DNA from: Alphaproteobacteria bacterium
Lineage (GTDB): Bacteria; Pseudomonadota; Alphaproteobacteria; Rickettsiales; JADKJE01
Direction: 5' to 3'
DNA: 64,000 bases
NCBI GenBank assembly: GCA_016722515.1
Contig: JADKJE010000002.1
Coordinates: 496,001-560,000, forward strand
This document shows positions 25,940-36,194 of this stretch, one piece after another; position 1 is the first letter of the stretch; every line of letters starts with the position of its first letter. Made by a program: the position numbers and the translations under genes. The notes under the pieces were generated by a model. The model saw only the letters and a list, made by a program, of their open reading frames with translations, was not told where the DNA came from and made no database searches.

Positions 25940-26935
25940 TTAGGCAACTTCCAATTTCAGTTCCGGAGCATCAATGGCAGTAAAGACCTCGTCCCAAGAA
26001 CCTCTGGTCGCTGCTTTAGAATATTCGGTAACGCGATTTTCAAAGAAATTGGTATGCTCCACACCATTAAGGATTTCATCCAGCCATGGCAGGGGATTTT
26101 CTTTAACGCCAAACAGAGGGTTCAGCCCCAATTGAAGCAAACGACGGTCGCCGATATAACGAATATATTGCTTTACTTCATCGGCGCTTAAGCCATGGAC
26201 ATCGCCCATTTCAAAGGCAAGGTCGATGAAAGAATCTTCGTGGTGGACGATGGTTTCACAAGCATTATAAAGATCCTGACGCAACGCATCATCCCAGATT
26301 TCAGGGTTTTCAAGGACAAAGGTTTTAAAGAGGCGGATAATAGAGTTGGTGTGCAGGCTTTCATCACGCACAGACCACGTCACAATCTGACCCATTCCTT
26401 TCATTTTATTGAAACGCGGGAAATTAAGCAGAATCGCAAAAGAGGCAAATAATTGCAAACCTTCAGTGAATCCACCAAACACGGCCAACGTAATAGCAAT
26501 GTCGCGTTTAGAGTTCATATTGAAACTCTGCATGTAATCGTATTTATCTTTCATTTCCTTATAGCGCAGGAAAGCCTGGTACTCGGCTTCAGGCATACCT
26601 ATGGTATCTAATAGATATGAATAAGCGGCAATATGGATGGTTTCCATATTTGAAAAAGCAGCCAACATCATCTGTATTTCAGTTGGCTTAAAAATACGCG
26701 AATAATGCTTCATGTAGCAATTATTGACTTCAATATCCGATTGGGTAAAGAAACGAAAAATCTGGCTTAGCAAATTTTGTTCACCAGGAGTCAATTTATG
26801 ATTCCAATCTTTTACGTCATCAGCAAGGGCCACTTCTTCGGGAAGCCAATGAATTTTTTGTTGGGTTTCCCATGCTTCATAAGCCCATGGATAAGAAAAG
26901 GGTTTATAAATAGGTTTAGCATCAAGTAACGACAT
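25940..26935 (-). CDS. nrdB: Ribonucleoside-diphosphate reductase beta subunit, class Ia
   Basis: This 331-residue small subunit holds the diiron-tyrosyl radical. Metal ligands Asp67 (TQSDIEV), Glu98 and His101 (METIHIAAY) are seen, with the radical Tyr105 in the expected place, so this is a tyrosyl rather than a Tyr-less type. The C-terminus APELKLEVA would dock to NrdA. It lies 24 bases downstream of nrdA in one operon. Confidence 0.94.
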   Translation of the reverse strand: MSLLDAKPIYKPFSYPWAYEAWETQQKIHWLPEEVALADDVKDWNHKLTPGEQNLLSQIFRFFTQSDIEVNNCYMKHYSRIFKPTEIQMMLAAFSNMETIHIAAYSYLLDTIGMPEAEYQAFLRYKEMKDKYDYMQSFNMNSKRDIAITLAVFGGFTEGLQLFASFAILLNFPRFNKMKGMGQIVTWSVRDESLHTNSIIRLFKTFVLENPEIWDDALRQDLYNACETIVHHEDSFIDLAFEMGDVHGLSADEVKQYIRYIGDRRLLQLGLNPLFGVKENPLPWLDEILNGVEHTNFFENRVTEYSKAATRGSWDEVFTAIDAPELKLEVA

Positions 26936-26959
26936 ATTATTCTCCGAACAATTTAATTC

Positions 26960-28855
26960 TTATTGGCAAGCAAGGCACTCATCATAAATAGGACGTGTAT
27001 CAGCACGTTCTTCAACCATGTCTTTGAACGGTTGTGTCGATTCAAAGAGCGACGGTTGCTCTGTTGGCATGCGAGACGCCGCATCCATGGCAATGGAATC
27101 AGCCATTTGCAGTGACTTGACTTTGTGAGAAACTTTTTCCGCACGTTGAATAGACGTTGAGCGGCAATAATAAAGGCTTTTGACGCCTTTTTCCCAAGCA
27201 GAAAAGTGAATATGGTGAAGATCGCGTTTATGCACATCTCCAGGCAGGAATAAATTCACCGAAGTTGCCTGACAAATATGAGGAGTACGATCTGCAGCAA
27301 GTTCAATGATCCATCGTTGGTCAATTTCGGATGCGGTTTTAAACACATCTTTTTCTTCCTGTGTTAAGAACTCCAGATGCTGAACTGAGCCTTCATGCGT
27401 AGCAATGGAGGACCAGATTGCATCGCTGTTTTGTCCCTTACTTTCAAGCAAACGCAGTAACATTTTATTGCGAACATTAAACGAGCCTGTCAGCGTTTTT
27501 TGGGTAAAGCTATTCGCTGCATAGGGTTCAATACCAGGTGAGGTATTGCCGGCAATGATCGAAATGGAAGCGGTTGGGGCAATCGCTAATTTATGGGTAA
27601 AACGTTCCATCAATCCCGCTTCTTCAGCATCCGGGCATGGGCCTTTTTTAAGGGCAATATTGTGAGAGGCTTTATCGGCATCTTCACGAATATGCTTAAA
27701 GATTTTGTTGTTCCATACTTTGGCCATAACTGATTCCCATGGAATCATTTTGGATTGCAAGAATGTATGGAAGCCCATAACACCCAAACCAATACTGCGT
27801 TCACGTCCGGCAGAATAGGCCGCACGAGCCATGGATGGTGGTGCAGTTTTGATAAAATCATCCAGCACATTATCCAGGAAGCGCATGATATCGGAGATAA
27901 AACCACCTTCACCAGTTTCTGGATCATCAACGATGTTTTCCCATTCATGATAATATTCAAGATTAACAGATGATAGGCAGCAGACGGCAGTGCGTTCTTC
28001 TTTGCGGTGATCGGTTCCGGTGGCAAGCACAATTTCGCTGCATAGATTCGATGTTTTAACATCCAAGCCTAATCGCTTATATGATTCGGGGCGTTGATTT
28101 TGTACCGTATCAATAAAGAGCATATAAGGCTCACCGGTTTCAACGCGTGCCGTTAACAAGCGGATCCACAAATCGCGTGCACGGATTTGCGAAACCATTT
28201 CATTGTTTTTAGGATTAACGAGATCCCACATTTTGTCATCACGTACGGCTTCCATAAAAGCATCGGGAATCACGACGCCGTGATGGACGTTTGGAGCTTT
28301 ACGATTTGGATCACCACCCGTTGGGCGACGAATTTCAATGAATTCAACAATTTCGGGATGCCATACAGGCAAATATAAAGCCGAACTGCCACGACGCAAA
28401 GACCCCTGTGAAATAGCAAGCGTCAGAGCATCTTGAACGCGCATGAAAGGAATAACACCTGAGGTTTTGCCGTTGCCACGAACCTTCTGGCCGATTGGAC
28501 GCAAATTACCCCAATAACTGCCGATGCCACCACCACGTGCAGCAAGCCATACATTTTCATTCCATAAATCAACGATTCCTTCGAGGCTGTCGGTTGCTTC
28601 ATTTAAGAAACAAGAAATAGGCAGCCCGCGCTTAGTGCCTCCATTGCTTAAAATAGGTGTGGCTGGCATAAACCAGTGTTTGGACATGTATTCGTACAGG
28701 CGCTGGGCATGAGCCTCATCATCGGCATAATAAGAGGAAACACGGACGAACAAATCTTGATAATCTTCTCCTGGTAATAAGTAGCGATCGGTCAAGGTTT
28801 CCTTACCGAAATAACTCAGCAAATCGTTACGAGATTGATCTTGTTGTATCGCCAT
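26960..28855 (-). CDS. nrdA: Ribonucleoside-diphosphate reductase alpha subunit, class Ia
   Basis: This 631-residue large subunit reduces ribonucleotides to deoxyribonucleotides. Active-site residues are Cys82 (PISCF), Asn270, Cys272 and Glu274 (SNLCSEI) and the partner Cys at 292/293. The C-terminal CLACQ supplies the thiol pair that re-reduces the site. It is shorter than the E. coli protein (761) because the N-terminal ATP-cone regulatory domain is absent; no such domain is encoded upstream. The operon with nrdB has NrdR boxes in front. Confidence 0.95.
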   Translation of the reverse strand: MAIQQDQSRNDLLSYFGKETLTDRYLLPGEDYQDLFVRVSSYYADDEAHAQRLYEYMSKHWFMPATPILSNGGTKRGLPISCFLNEATDSLEGIVDLWNENVWLAARGGGIGSYWGNLRPIGQKVRGNGKTSGVIPFMRVQDALTLAISQGSLRRGSSALYLPVWHPEIVEFIEIRRPTGGDPNRKAPNVHHGVVIPDAFMEAVRDDKMWDLVNPKNNEMVSQIRARDLWIRLLTARVETGEPYMLFIDTVQNQRPESYKRLGLDVKTSNLCSEIVLATGTDHRKEERTAVCCLSSVNLEYYHEWENIVDDPETGEGGFISDIMRFLDNVLDDFIKTAPPSMARAAYSAGRERSIGLGVMGFHTFLQSKMIPWESVMAKVWNNKIFKHIREDADKASHNIALKKGPCPDAEEAGLMERFTHKLAIAPTASISIIAGNTSPGIEPYAANSFTQKTLTGSFNVRNKMLLRLLESKGQNSDAIWSSIATHEGSVQHLEFLTQEEKDVFKTASEIDQRWIIELAADRTPHICQATSVNLFLPGDVHKRDLHHIHFSAWEKGVKSLYYCRSTSIQRAEKVSHKVKSLQMADSIAMDAASRMPTEQPSLFESTQPFKDMVEERADTRPIYDECLACQ

Positions 28856-28939
28856 AAAACCTCTTTATACCTTGTGTGCTTCTTTTCATTTGTTCCATCT
28901 ACCAGAATAACAGAACCAATGGGTCATTCAAGCTAAAAA

Positions 28940-28987
28940 TATCCATATCTAGTTAATGGAGGGTTAATCTCCCACTATATATTGTGT
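28940..28987 (-). promoter_or_regulatory. Tandem NrdR boxes upstream of nrdAB
   Basis: CCACTATATATTGTGT (28972-28987) fits the NrdR consensus acaCwATATwTwGtgt very well. A weaker second box, TATCCATATCTAGTTA (28940-28955), starts 32 bases away, which is three helical turns and the usual spacing. NrdR represses nrd genes when dATP is high. Together they lie 85-132 bases upstream of the nrdA start. Confidence 0.75.
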
Positions 28988-29084
28988 GTGTCATAATTGA
29001 AAAATGGCGCAAAAAATATGCATCCTACAGATTCATAATGCTTTTATTGAAGATATAAAAACTTTCACATCATAGATCTTGTGG

Positions 29085-29873
29085 TCAATTTTTTTTGTCA
29101 GACTGACTGGCATGGATTCCAAAATATAAAAAGAACAATGACGAGATAAATAATACATAGGGTTGATAATTAAATTCTATCCCGGCAAAGGCAAAGACGC
29201 AACTGATGACCTGTGTTGGTAGCAAGGCAATAATGGCAATTCTAAAGAGTGGTTTGATACTTAAATCCTTATTCTGAAAGTGGGATAGACCCAGCCCGAT
29301 GATGGCCACCAGAACTCCTTCTAAAATGAAAACAAAAAACATCAAACATAGCACAAAAAGTGGCAGGATTAACTTAGTAAGAACATAACCTAAATCAACT
29401 TGATGTTTCAAGATGGAGGCTGTGACATCGCCATTATAGTGGCTGGGATAGGAGGTATGGCTTATTTCATGAATCTGCGGATTGAGGAGTTGCGGAGTGG
29501 CAAAAACAAGTTCTTTGGGATTAATTGCAAATAAGAGATGTTCATCCAACGATGGATTGGTCGGTTTGGGATTAAAAACGCCTATTTGTTTATGGCTTGA
29601 ATTATAGAGTGGCTTGGGTTGCGTTATCGTTGTGCTTAATTCGCCATTTGCTAGTTTAAGTGGTGGAAGTTGGTCAATAATTAAATAGGCTTCATCGCGC
29701 AATGCTTGAATAAGATTTTGTGTCACCAGCATTCCTGGTAAATTTCCGATAATGACCGCAATAATAATAATGGGGAAAGGTACGGCTCTCCAAACATGGA
29801 CAGCTTCTTGATAAAGATGTTTGTCAAAAAAGGCGCCAACAAAAGGATAAAGCCATTCATTTAAACGGTTCAT
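29085..29873 (-). CDS. DUF1189 membrane protein
   Basis: This 262-residue protein has a hydrophobic helix near residues 32-52, a soluble segment in the middle (residues 55-165), and four further helices towards the C-terminus. The pattern FFDKHLYQEAVHVWRAV to LPPLKLANGEL to FAINPKEL is that of DUF1189. The function is unknown. It is monocistronic, between the nrdA promoter region and the divergent capD-like gene. Confidence 0.75.
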   Translation of the reverse strand: MNRLNEWLYPFVGAFFDKHLYQEAVHVWRAVPFPIIIIAVIIGNLPGMLVTQNLIQALRDEAYLIIDQLPPLKLANGELSTTITQPKPLYNSSHKQIGVFNPKPTNPSLDEHLLFAINPKELVFATPQLLNPQIHEISHTSYPSHYNGDVTASILKHQVDLGYVLTKLILPLFVLCLMFFVFILEGVLVAIIGLGLSHFQNKDLSIKPLFRIAIIALLPTQVISCVFAFAGIEFNYQPYVLFISSLFFLYFGIHASQSDKKN

Positions 29874-30021
29874 ACGATGATCATGATTGCTTGTTATGGT
29901 GTGGGAGCATAACAGAGAAAGACGGGATCGTATATGAAAAATTCTTAAGTGAAAGTGCTGGGGTGAGCTATGCGATTTTGTGAATTGTGGTTTTGCATAA
30001 GACTTTTTTAAGCGGATGGGT

Positions 30022-30027
30022 TATAAT
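30022..30027 (+). promoter_or_regulatory. Probable -10 element of the capD-like gene
   Basis: TATAAT at 30022-30027 would start transcription near 30034. That places the ATG at 30016 outside the message and supports the ATG at 30058 as the gene start. No clean -35 box at 17 bases is seen. Confidence 0.35.
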
Positions 30028-30057
30028 ATACCCTTATTTTATTTAGATGCTTTACCC

Positions 30058-31921
30058 ATGACCAAACGTATAGAGCCCAGATTAGTCGTAATGACCCATG
30101 ATATCATGATGGCAGCGCTTAGCTATGGTTTAGCACGTGTTGTTTTATGGGGCTTAAAACTACCATTGGTGGCCTATCTTGGTTTTGGCATGGTATTATT
30201 TGTTGCTATCTGTACCGGTGTGTTTGTGGCAATGAGGCTTTATAATGGACTGTGGCGTTATGCGTCGCTGCAGGATTTAGTGGCTATTATTATGGGAGCT
30301 ACGTTGAGCAGCCTGCTCTTTTTTCCCTATATGGTTTTAACATCCCCGCATGTTATGATGGGGATGAGGGGGATTGTTATCAACTGGTTATTATTGATTG
30401 TCTTTCTTGGCGGTCCGCGATTTTTCTATCGGATATTTAAAGATAAAGTACTCTATCCATTATGGATGGATGCCGAGCGCAGAATTCCCGTTATCTTGAT
30501 TGGACTTAACGATAATTCAGAATTATTTATCCGCGAAATTTCACGCCGTAACTTATGGTGTTACCATGTGGTTGGTGTGGTCGATCTTAATGCTCAGCAT
30601 AAGGGAAGTACTATCCATTCGGCCTATTATTGGTGGAATAGAAGCTATTGAAGAAGTGATCGATCAGATTGGGAAAAAAGGAATGCGTCCACAAAAATTG
30701 ATAGTGACTGATCCGCATTTGAGTGGGAAAAATGTAAAGCAATTATGGAAGATTGCAGCTAAACATGGTTTGTCGTTTGCCAAATTGCCTAAATTAAATG
30801 AGTTGGAAAATTTCCAGCATGAATCTTCGGTCGTAAAACCGATTGCGCTGGAAGATCTTTTGGGAAGGCCACAAGTGGTGCTGGATGATTCCGCAATTGC
30901 CGAATTAATCCGTGGAAAATATATATTGGTTACAGGAGCCGGAGGCACTATCGGTAGTGAATTATGTATGCAGGTTGCCCGATACAAACCTACTATGCTC
31001 GTGATGCTCGATAATAGCGAATATAATCTCTATATCATTGACCAAGAAATAAAAACCCTTTATCCCATGCAGCAGATCCGTTCCATACTAGCTGATGTCA
31101 GGTTGCCCGAATCGTTTGAATTTTTGTTTAGTGAATATAAATTTGATCTTGTTTTCCACGCAGCAGCCCTTAAGCATGTGCCGATCTTAGAAGATAATAT
31201 CTATCAAGCCGTTCTCACCAATGTCTTGGGTACTAAACATGTGGCTGATATTTGCAATCGTTATGGTGTGAAGGAAATGGTGCTCATCTCCACTGACAAA
31301 GCTGTTAAGCCTATCAGCGTTATGGGGGTTACCAAGCGGCTGGCAGAAAATTATTGCCAGGCGATGGGACAAAAGGATGATGGTGTAACGATTTATTCAA
31401 CCGTTCGCTTTGGAAATGTGTTGGGCTCTTCAGGATCAGTGATTCCGCTTTTTCAAAAACAGATTGCCAGAGGCGGTCCAGTTACGGTTACCGATCCTGC
31501 AGTAGAGCGTTATTTTATGACGGTCCAGGAAGCTGTAGGCCTGATTTTGCAGGCGGCGTCCATTCAGGTGGAACGGGAAACCCATTCAGCCATTTATGTA
31601 TTGGATATGGGTGAACCCATCAATATCGATGATTTAGCACGCCAGGCTATCCGCTTGGCCGGATATGAGCCGGGTAGGGACATCAAAATAGAATATATAG
31701 GTTTGCGCCCGGGTGAGAAGTTAAACGAGGAGTTGTTTGCATTGCCTGAAGCACCGATTTCAACTGAAAAATCAGGGGTTTTGCTTGCTGCATCCCGCAA
31801 ATTGTCTTATAACGAAGTCAATCAGTGTGTTTCTGAACTAAAAGAAGCCGTCCAGTTGAATCAGCAAAGTAGGGTTGTTGAAATCCTTACAAGCTTCATG
31901 GTCCTTCCCTCCGGTGATTAA
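30058..31921 (+). CDS. capD: Membrane nucleotide-sugar 4,6-dehydratase, CapD/WbpM-like, one frameshift
   Basis: The product is a polysaccharide or glycan biosynthesis dehydratase acting on UDP-GlcNAc-type sugars at the inner membrane. Four N-terminal membrane helices are in the first frame (to about 30618). The catalytic domain (GAGGTIGSELC, STDKAVKPISVMGVTKR, FGNVLGSSGSV, GLRPGEKLNEEL) continues in another frame to 31921. In this class Met replaces the catalytic Tyr, as in ISVMGVTKR. The switch from HKGSTIHS to PIIGGIEAIEE near 30618-30625 needs one base. A single slip in an otherwise perfect gene suggests a sequencing error or a very recent mutation. Confidence 0.85.
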
Positions 31922-31960
31922 CACACAACCCGCACATCAACGCAAATTATGAGGATTGAT

Positions 31961-33565
31961 ATGGCTCATTCACAGCCCAGTAACGCAGTTGCCGAAGCAA
32001 TTGCCAATGTTGACCTGGTTAAAATAAAACGTGCCCTGATTTCGGTATCGGATAAAACCGGCCTGGTGGAGTTTGTCGAAAAACTCATTGCTCACGGTGT
32101 TGAAATTATTTCAACAGGAGGAACCTCTAAATTATTACAGGAAAAAGGATTTACGGTTAAGGATATTTCGGCGCATACTGGTTTTCCTGAAATGCTGGAT
32201 GGCCGTGTTAAAACGTTGCACCCGAAAGTGCATGGAGGATTGTTAGGCGTTCGTGATAATCCCAGCCATGTGAGCGCTATGCGTGAGCATCAGATTGAAC
32301 CGATAGACTTGGTGGTGATTAATCTTTATCCATTTGAAGCCACCGTTACTTCGGGTGCCAAACAGGATGATTGCATTGAGCAGATTGATATAGGTGGCCC
32401 TTCGATGGTGCGTTCTGCCGCTAAGAATCATCGTTATGTATCGATTATTGTTGATCCTGCCGATTATACGGAAGTGATCGCAGAAATGGAACAACACCAT
32501 GGATCGACCCATTTTGCATTTAGGCAAAAAAAAGCAGCCAAAGCCTTTGCTGCGACAGCTAGTTATGATGCGGCTATCAGCCAGTGGTTTGCTAAAGAAT
32601 TAGGAGACGTTTTCCCAGATAAACATGTGATCAGTGGCACACGTCTTCAGCATTTACGTTATGGTGAGAACCCTATTCAAGGTGCTGCTTTTTATCGTGT
32701 AGGTCAAGGTGGGGGGATTGCTTCGGCCAAGCAACTCCAAGGCAAGGAATTGAGTTATAATAATATTCAAGATGCTGATGCAGCTTTAGAAATGGTTTGT
32801 GCATTTCAAGAATCAGCTGTGGCAATTGTCAAACACGCAAACCCTTGTGGTTTAGCCATTGGTGCGCATCTGCCTGAAGCCTTTGCAAAAGCATTGGCGT
32901 GTGACCCAGTTAGTGCGTTTGGTGGTATTATTGCCTGCAATAAACCGATTGATCTTAAAACGGCAGAAGCCATTGCCACCTTTTTTGTCGAAGTAGTGAT
33001 TGCCCCATCTATTACGAGTGAAGCTAAAACCATTTTAGAAACGAAAAAGAATCTACGTATTTTAACGATTGATCCTTTTTCTTATCCACACAATTTAATT
33101 TATAAAACGGTCTCGGGTGGCTTATTGGTGCAGGATTATGATGAAGGTTTTGCGCAAGAATCTGAATTTAAAATTGTCACCCATCGTCAACCAACTGCGC
33201 AGGAAATGATTGATTTAAAGTTTGCGTTTAAAGCGTGTAAATTTGTCAAATCAAATGCGATCCTGCTTGCTAAAGAGGGTGCCACGATTGGTATAGGTGC
33301 TGGCCAGATGAGCCGCGTTGATAGTGTTGATGTTGCATTGATGAAAGCCGCCCAAGGAGACGGCAATCAACAGCGTGCCCAAGGTGCAGCCCTTGCTTCC
33401 GATGCATTTTTTCCATTTCCGGATGGATTGTTAAAAGCAATTAAAGGCGGAGTAAAAGCAGTGATACAACCAGGTGGGTCAGTGAAAGATCCGGACGTGA
33501 TTGCTGCAGCGAATGATCATGATGTAGCGATGATACTAACGGGACGCCGGCATTTCAGGCATTAG
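31961..33565 (+). CDS. purH: Bifunctional AICAR transformylase / IMP cyclohydrolase
   Basis: This 534-residue enzyme carries out the last two steps of purine synthesis. The cyclohydrolase (MGS-like) part is residues 25-190, with SDKTGLVEF, STGGTSKLLQ and DGRVKTLHPKVHGGLL. The transformylase part has LRYGENPIQ, VKHANPCGLA and SDAFFPFPDGL. The ATG at 31961 follows GAGGA by 5 bases. An ATG four codons earlier lacks this. Confidence 0.95.
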   Translation: MAHSQPSNAVAEAIANVDLVKIKRALISVSDKTGLVEFVEKLIAHGVEIISTGGTSKLLQEKGFTVKDISAHTGFPEMLDGRVKTLHPKVHGGLLGVRDNPSHVSAMREHQIEPIDLVVINLYPFEATVTSGAKQDDCIEQIDIGGPSMVRSAAKNHRYVSIIVDPADYTEVIAEMEQHHGSTHFAFRQKKAAKAFAATASYDAAISQWFAKELGDVFPDKHVISGTRLQHLRYGENPIQGAAFYRVGQGGGIASAKQLQGKELSYNNIQDADAALEMVCAFQESAVAIVKHANPCGLAIGAHLPEAFAKALACDPVSAFGGIIACNKPIDLKTAEAIATFFVEVVIAPSITSEAKTILETKKNLRILTIDPFSYPHNLIYKTVSGGLLVQDYDEGFAQESEFKIVTHRQPTAQEMIDLKFAFKACKFVKSNAILLAKEGATIGIGAGQMSRVDSVDVALMKAAQGDGNQQRAQGAALASDAFFPFPDGLLKAIKGGVKAVIQPGGSVKDPDVIAAANDHDVAMILTGRRHFRH

Positions 33566-33576
33566 AATAAATAATT

Positions 33577-34046
33577 CTAAGTGCATTTGTTATGGATATC
33601 CTGGGTGAATTTTTTCGCTTGGGTATGGTAATTCAAGAGATCTGTAGATAGTCGAAAGGCCTCATTAAAAAAATGAGCCATCGTATCTGGGTTGTCGGGA
33701 TATTCATGCGATAGATGATTGCGCGTGCTGAGTAATTCTAACCATTTTGCGCGGTCTACTACATTTAATTTTTCCAGTTGATTTAAGATATCAATCATAG
33801 AGTTACCAGCGATATTTTCGCCGCTGAATTCAAGAGAGCTGGAAAAATTTTTGCTCCTAGAATATCTTGCAGCTTAGCAAGCCGGCTGGTAAACATTTCG
33901 AATGGTTTAGAGGACTCATAAGATAGTGTGCTGATGATATGATCCGAAGCTGGCATTAATGGTGTGAGCTCGTTGAGTGCGTGAATTAATCGATCAGTAT
34001 GAATATCAGCTATTTCGAGTAATGAATCTAAAACTTCTTTTCTCAT
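33577..34046 (-). pseudogene. HEPN-domain (HepT-like) protein, frameshifted
   Basis: Two overlapping frames (33795-34046 and 33577-33798) make one HEPN protein of about 155 residues when joined near 33830: AKIFPALL continues as EFSGENIAGNSMIDILNQL. The HEPN active motif RNHLSHEY (R-x4-H) is in the second part. HEPN proteins next to MNT genes are toxins with RNase activity or substrate-binding partners. The ATG overlaps the stop of the MNT gene. The break is a single base, so either decay or a read error. Confidence 0.7.
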
Positions 34047-34354
34047 GCCAATGCCAACTGAATTCCTTCTTTTTTGGCGACATGATAGATAGGTAAATCA
34101 AAATCTGAATGGATTAATTTTAAGACAATATCAATGTGTTGTTCACCAAGGGCAATCCATAAATCAGAAATAAATAAAATATTGCTGCCTGCGGCTTGTT
34201 CTGGATTATAAGCGGTTTCAATATAGAGATCAATGGCGACCCCACGTTTGCTGTTATCGACACGTGAACCAAAAATCCATAGATGATCATTAACCCAAAA
34301 ATGCTTTTTAAAAACGGTGGTTATAACTTCGATTTCGCTTAAACTGAGGCGCAT
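34043..34354 (-). CDS. MNT-type minimal nucleotidyltransferase antitoxin
   Basis: This 103-residue small nucleotidyltransferase fold has the Gly-Ser motif FGSRVDNSKRGVAIDLYIE. The first Asp of the usual D-x-D metal pair is replaced by Ala (VAID), so catalysis is doubtful. MNT antitoxins normally AMPylate and silence the HEPN toxin encoded beside them. The gene overlaps the HEPN gene by 4 bases, the classic MNT-HEPN layout. The start has only a weak ribosome-binding site. Confidence 0.72.
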   Translation of the reverse strand: MRLSLSEIEVITTVFKKHFWVNDHLWIFGSRVDNSKRGVAIDLYIETAYNPEQAAGSNILFISDLWIALGEQHIDIVLKLIHSDFDLPIYHVAKKEGIQLALA

Positions 34355-34457
34355 TTTTTCATTAGATCATGACACAAAAAATTCTGCCATAGATTGCTAT
34401 ATTAACCCACGCTTAATCCTTGCGTTGCTAGTATCAATAGAAACGAGGATAGCTGCC

Positions 34458-36143
34458 ATGTCATACCAACCTCCTATGGATCATTTGGGATTTTTATTAA
34501 CACATCTTCCGGGAGTGAGGGGTGTGTTTGATTATCCCGCCTATGCGGACTTCTCGCATGAAACCTGTGAAGCTATTTTAAACGAAGCGGCGCGTTTTGC
34601 GATGGAAACATTGTTGCCATTGAATGCAGCAGGCGATCGTGAAGGCGCTCAATATGGTGATGAAGTCGTGACGATGCCGGCAGGTTTTAAAGTGGCATAT
34701 CAACAATTCGTGCAAAATGGCTGGAACAGTCTTCCATTCGCTGTCGAAATTGGTGGACAGGGTGCACCAGCAGTACTTGATGCTGCGGTTGCAGAATGCT
34801 GGAGCGGGGCCAATATGGCCTTTGCGTTGTGTCCATTGCTTAATCAAAGTGCGGTGGAATTAATCCACCATCATGCCAGTGATGCAATTAAAGCTCTGTA
34901 TCTTTCTAAAATGGTCAGTGGCGAGTGGCCTGCAACTATGTGTTTAACTGAACCACAGGCAGGTTCGGATTTAGGACTCATTCGTACCCAGGCAATCCCC
35001 GAAAATAATTATTTTCGTATCACGGGTGGAAAAATATTTATTACCTACGGTGAACATGACATGACGGATAATATTATCCATTTGGTCCTGGCACGATTAC
35101 CTGATGCACCAGCTGGTACCAAAGGTATTTCATTATTTTTAGTGCCTAAGTTTTTAGAAGATGGAACGCGCAATGAAGTGTTTTGCGTGTCGATAGAAAC
35201 AAAAATGGGTATTCACGCCACGCCCACCTGCGTGATGCAATTTGGAAAAGAAAAAGGAGCGATTGGTTATGTGGTTGGTCAACCACACCAAGGGCTTAAA
35301 TATATGTTTACGATGATGAATCATGCGCGACTGGCGGTAGGAATAGAAGGGTATGCTGTAGCAGAGGCCGCGACTCAGAAAGCGGTACGTTATGCCAGTG
35401 AACGTATTCAAGGAGACTGTAAACCAATTCAAGCTCATCCGGATGTACGACGGTTAATTATGAAGAATCAATCATTGCTGGGTGGTATGCGCGCGTTGAG
35501 CTTGTTGACCGCGAGTTTTATCGATCACAACAGGCATCATCCTGATGAAGGCATGCGCAACACCTTTCAGGGATTTGTTGAGGTGCTTACACCGATCATT
35601 AAAGCTATGGGTAGTGATATTGGATTGCAAGCCTGCTCAGATGCCATGCAGATATTTGGAGGAATGGGATACATTGAGGAGTCCGGTATGCCGCAATATA
35701 TGCGCGATGTCAGGATTGCCATGATTTATGAGGGAACCAATGGTATTCAAGCTCGTGATTTTGTCTTGAGGAAATTGGGAAAGGATCAAGCAAGAACCCT
35801 GGATTCTTTACAGAAATATTTACAAATCCTTTTAGAGGAAAGAGGGCTTTTCTCTAATAAAGAGATGGTTTTGTTATTTGATCTATGGCGGAAGTCAACC
35901 CAGCAGCAGGTGAGGCGCTTAAGCGCATCCCAGGAAGGAATTGAGCTGGCGCTCTTTCACTCAGGTTATTTTCTTAAGGCAAGTGGCTGGGTATGCTTAG
36001 GAGTGGTTCATGCGTTGCTTGCCAGTGGCGTGACACAGCCTGAATTAGCAGGGGTTCCAGTAACAACACGGGACATGATCCGTCAGCAGGCAGATTTTTT
36101 GATCGATGGCTTCTGCCGGAAGCAAAATATCTTTTTGAAATGA
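34458..36143 (+). CDS. Acyl-CoA dehydrogenase
   Basis: This 561-residue flavoprotein of the longer bacterial type has a C-terminal extension. The FAD- and substrate-binding segments MCLTEPQAGSDLG and TGGKIFITYGEHD, the catalytic Glu region MIYEGTNGIQARDF and IFGGMGYIEESGM are present. It oxidises acyl-CoA to enoyl-CoA in fatty-acid or thio-acid breakdown; chain length is not predictable here. The ATG at 34458 is preceded by GAGGA. The frame upstream of this ATG is an antisense shadow of the MNT gene. Confidence 0.9.
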   Translation: MSYQPPMDHLGFLLTHLPGVRGVFDYPAYADFSHETCEAILNEAARFAMETLLPLNAAGDREGAQYGDEVVTMPAGFKVAYQQFVQNGWNSLPFAVEIGGQGAPAVLDAAVAECWSGANMAFALCPLLNQSAVELIHHHASDAIKALYLSKMVSGEWPATMCLTEPQAGSDLGLIRTQAIPENNYFRITGGKIFITYGEHDMTDNIIHLVLARLPDAPAGTKGISLFLVPKFLEDGTRNEVFCVSIETKMGIHATPTCVMQFGKEKGAIGYVVGQPHQGLKYMFTMMNHARLAVGIEGYAVAEAATQKAVRYASERIQGDCKPIQAHPDVRRLIMKNQSLLGGMRALSLLTASFIDHNRHHPDEGMRNTFQGFVEVLTPIIKAMGSDIGLQACSDAMQIFGGMGYIEESGMPQYMRDVRIAMIYEGTNGIQARDFVLRKLGKDQARTLDSLQKYLQILLEERGLFSNKEMVLLFDLWRKSTQQQVRRLSASQEGIELALFHSGYFLKASGWVCLGVVHALLASGVTQPELAGVPVTTRDMIRQQADFLIDGFCRKQNIFLK

Positions 36144-36194
36144 TAATCAAGTAATAGTTAAATAAATGATATAATCAATTTGGGGTTTGTTTTA

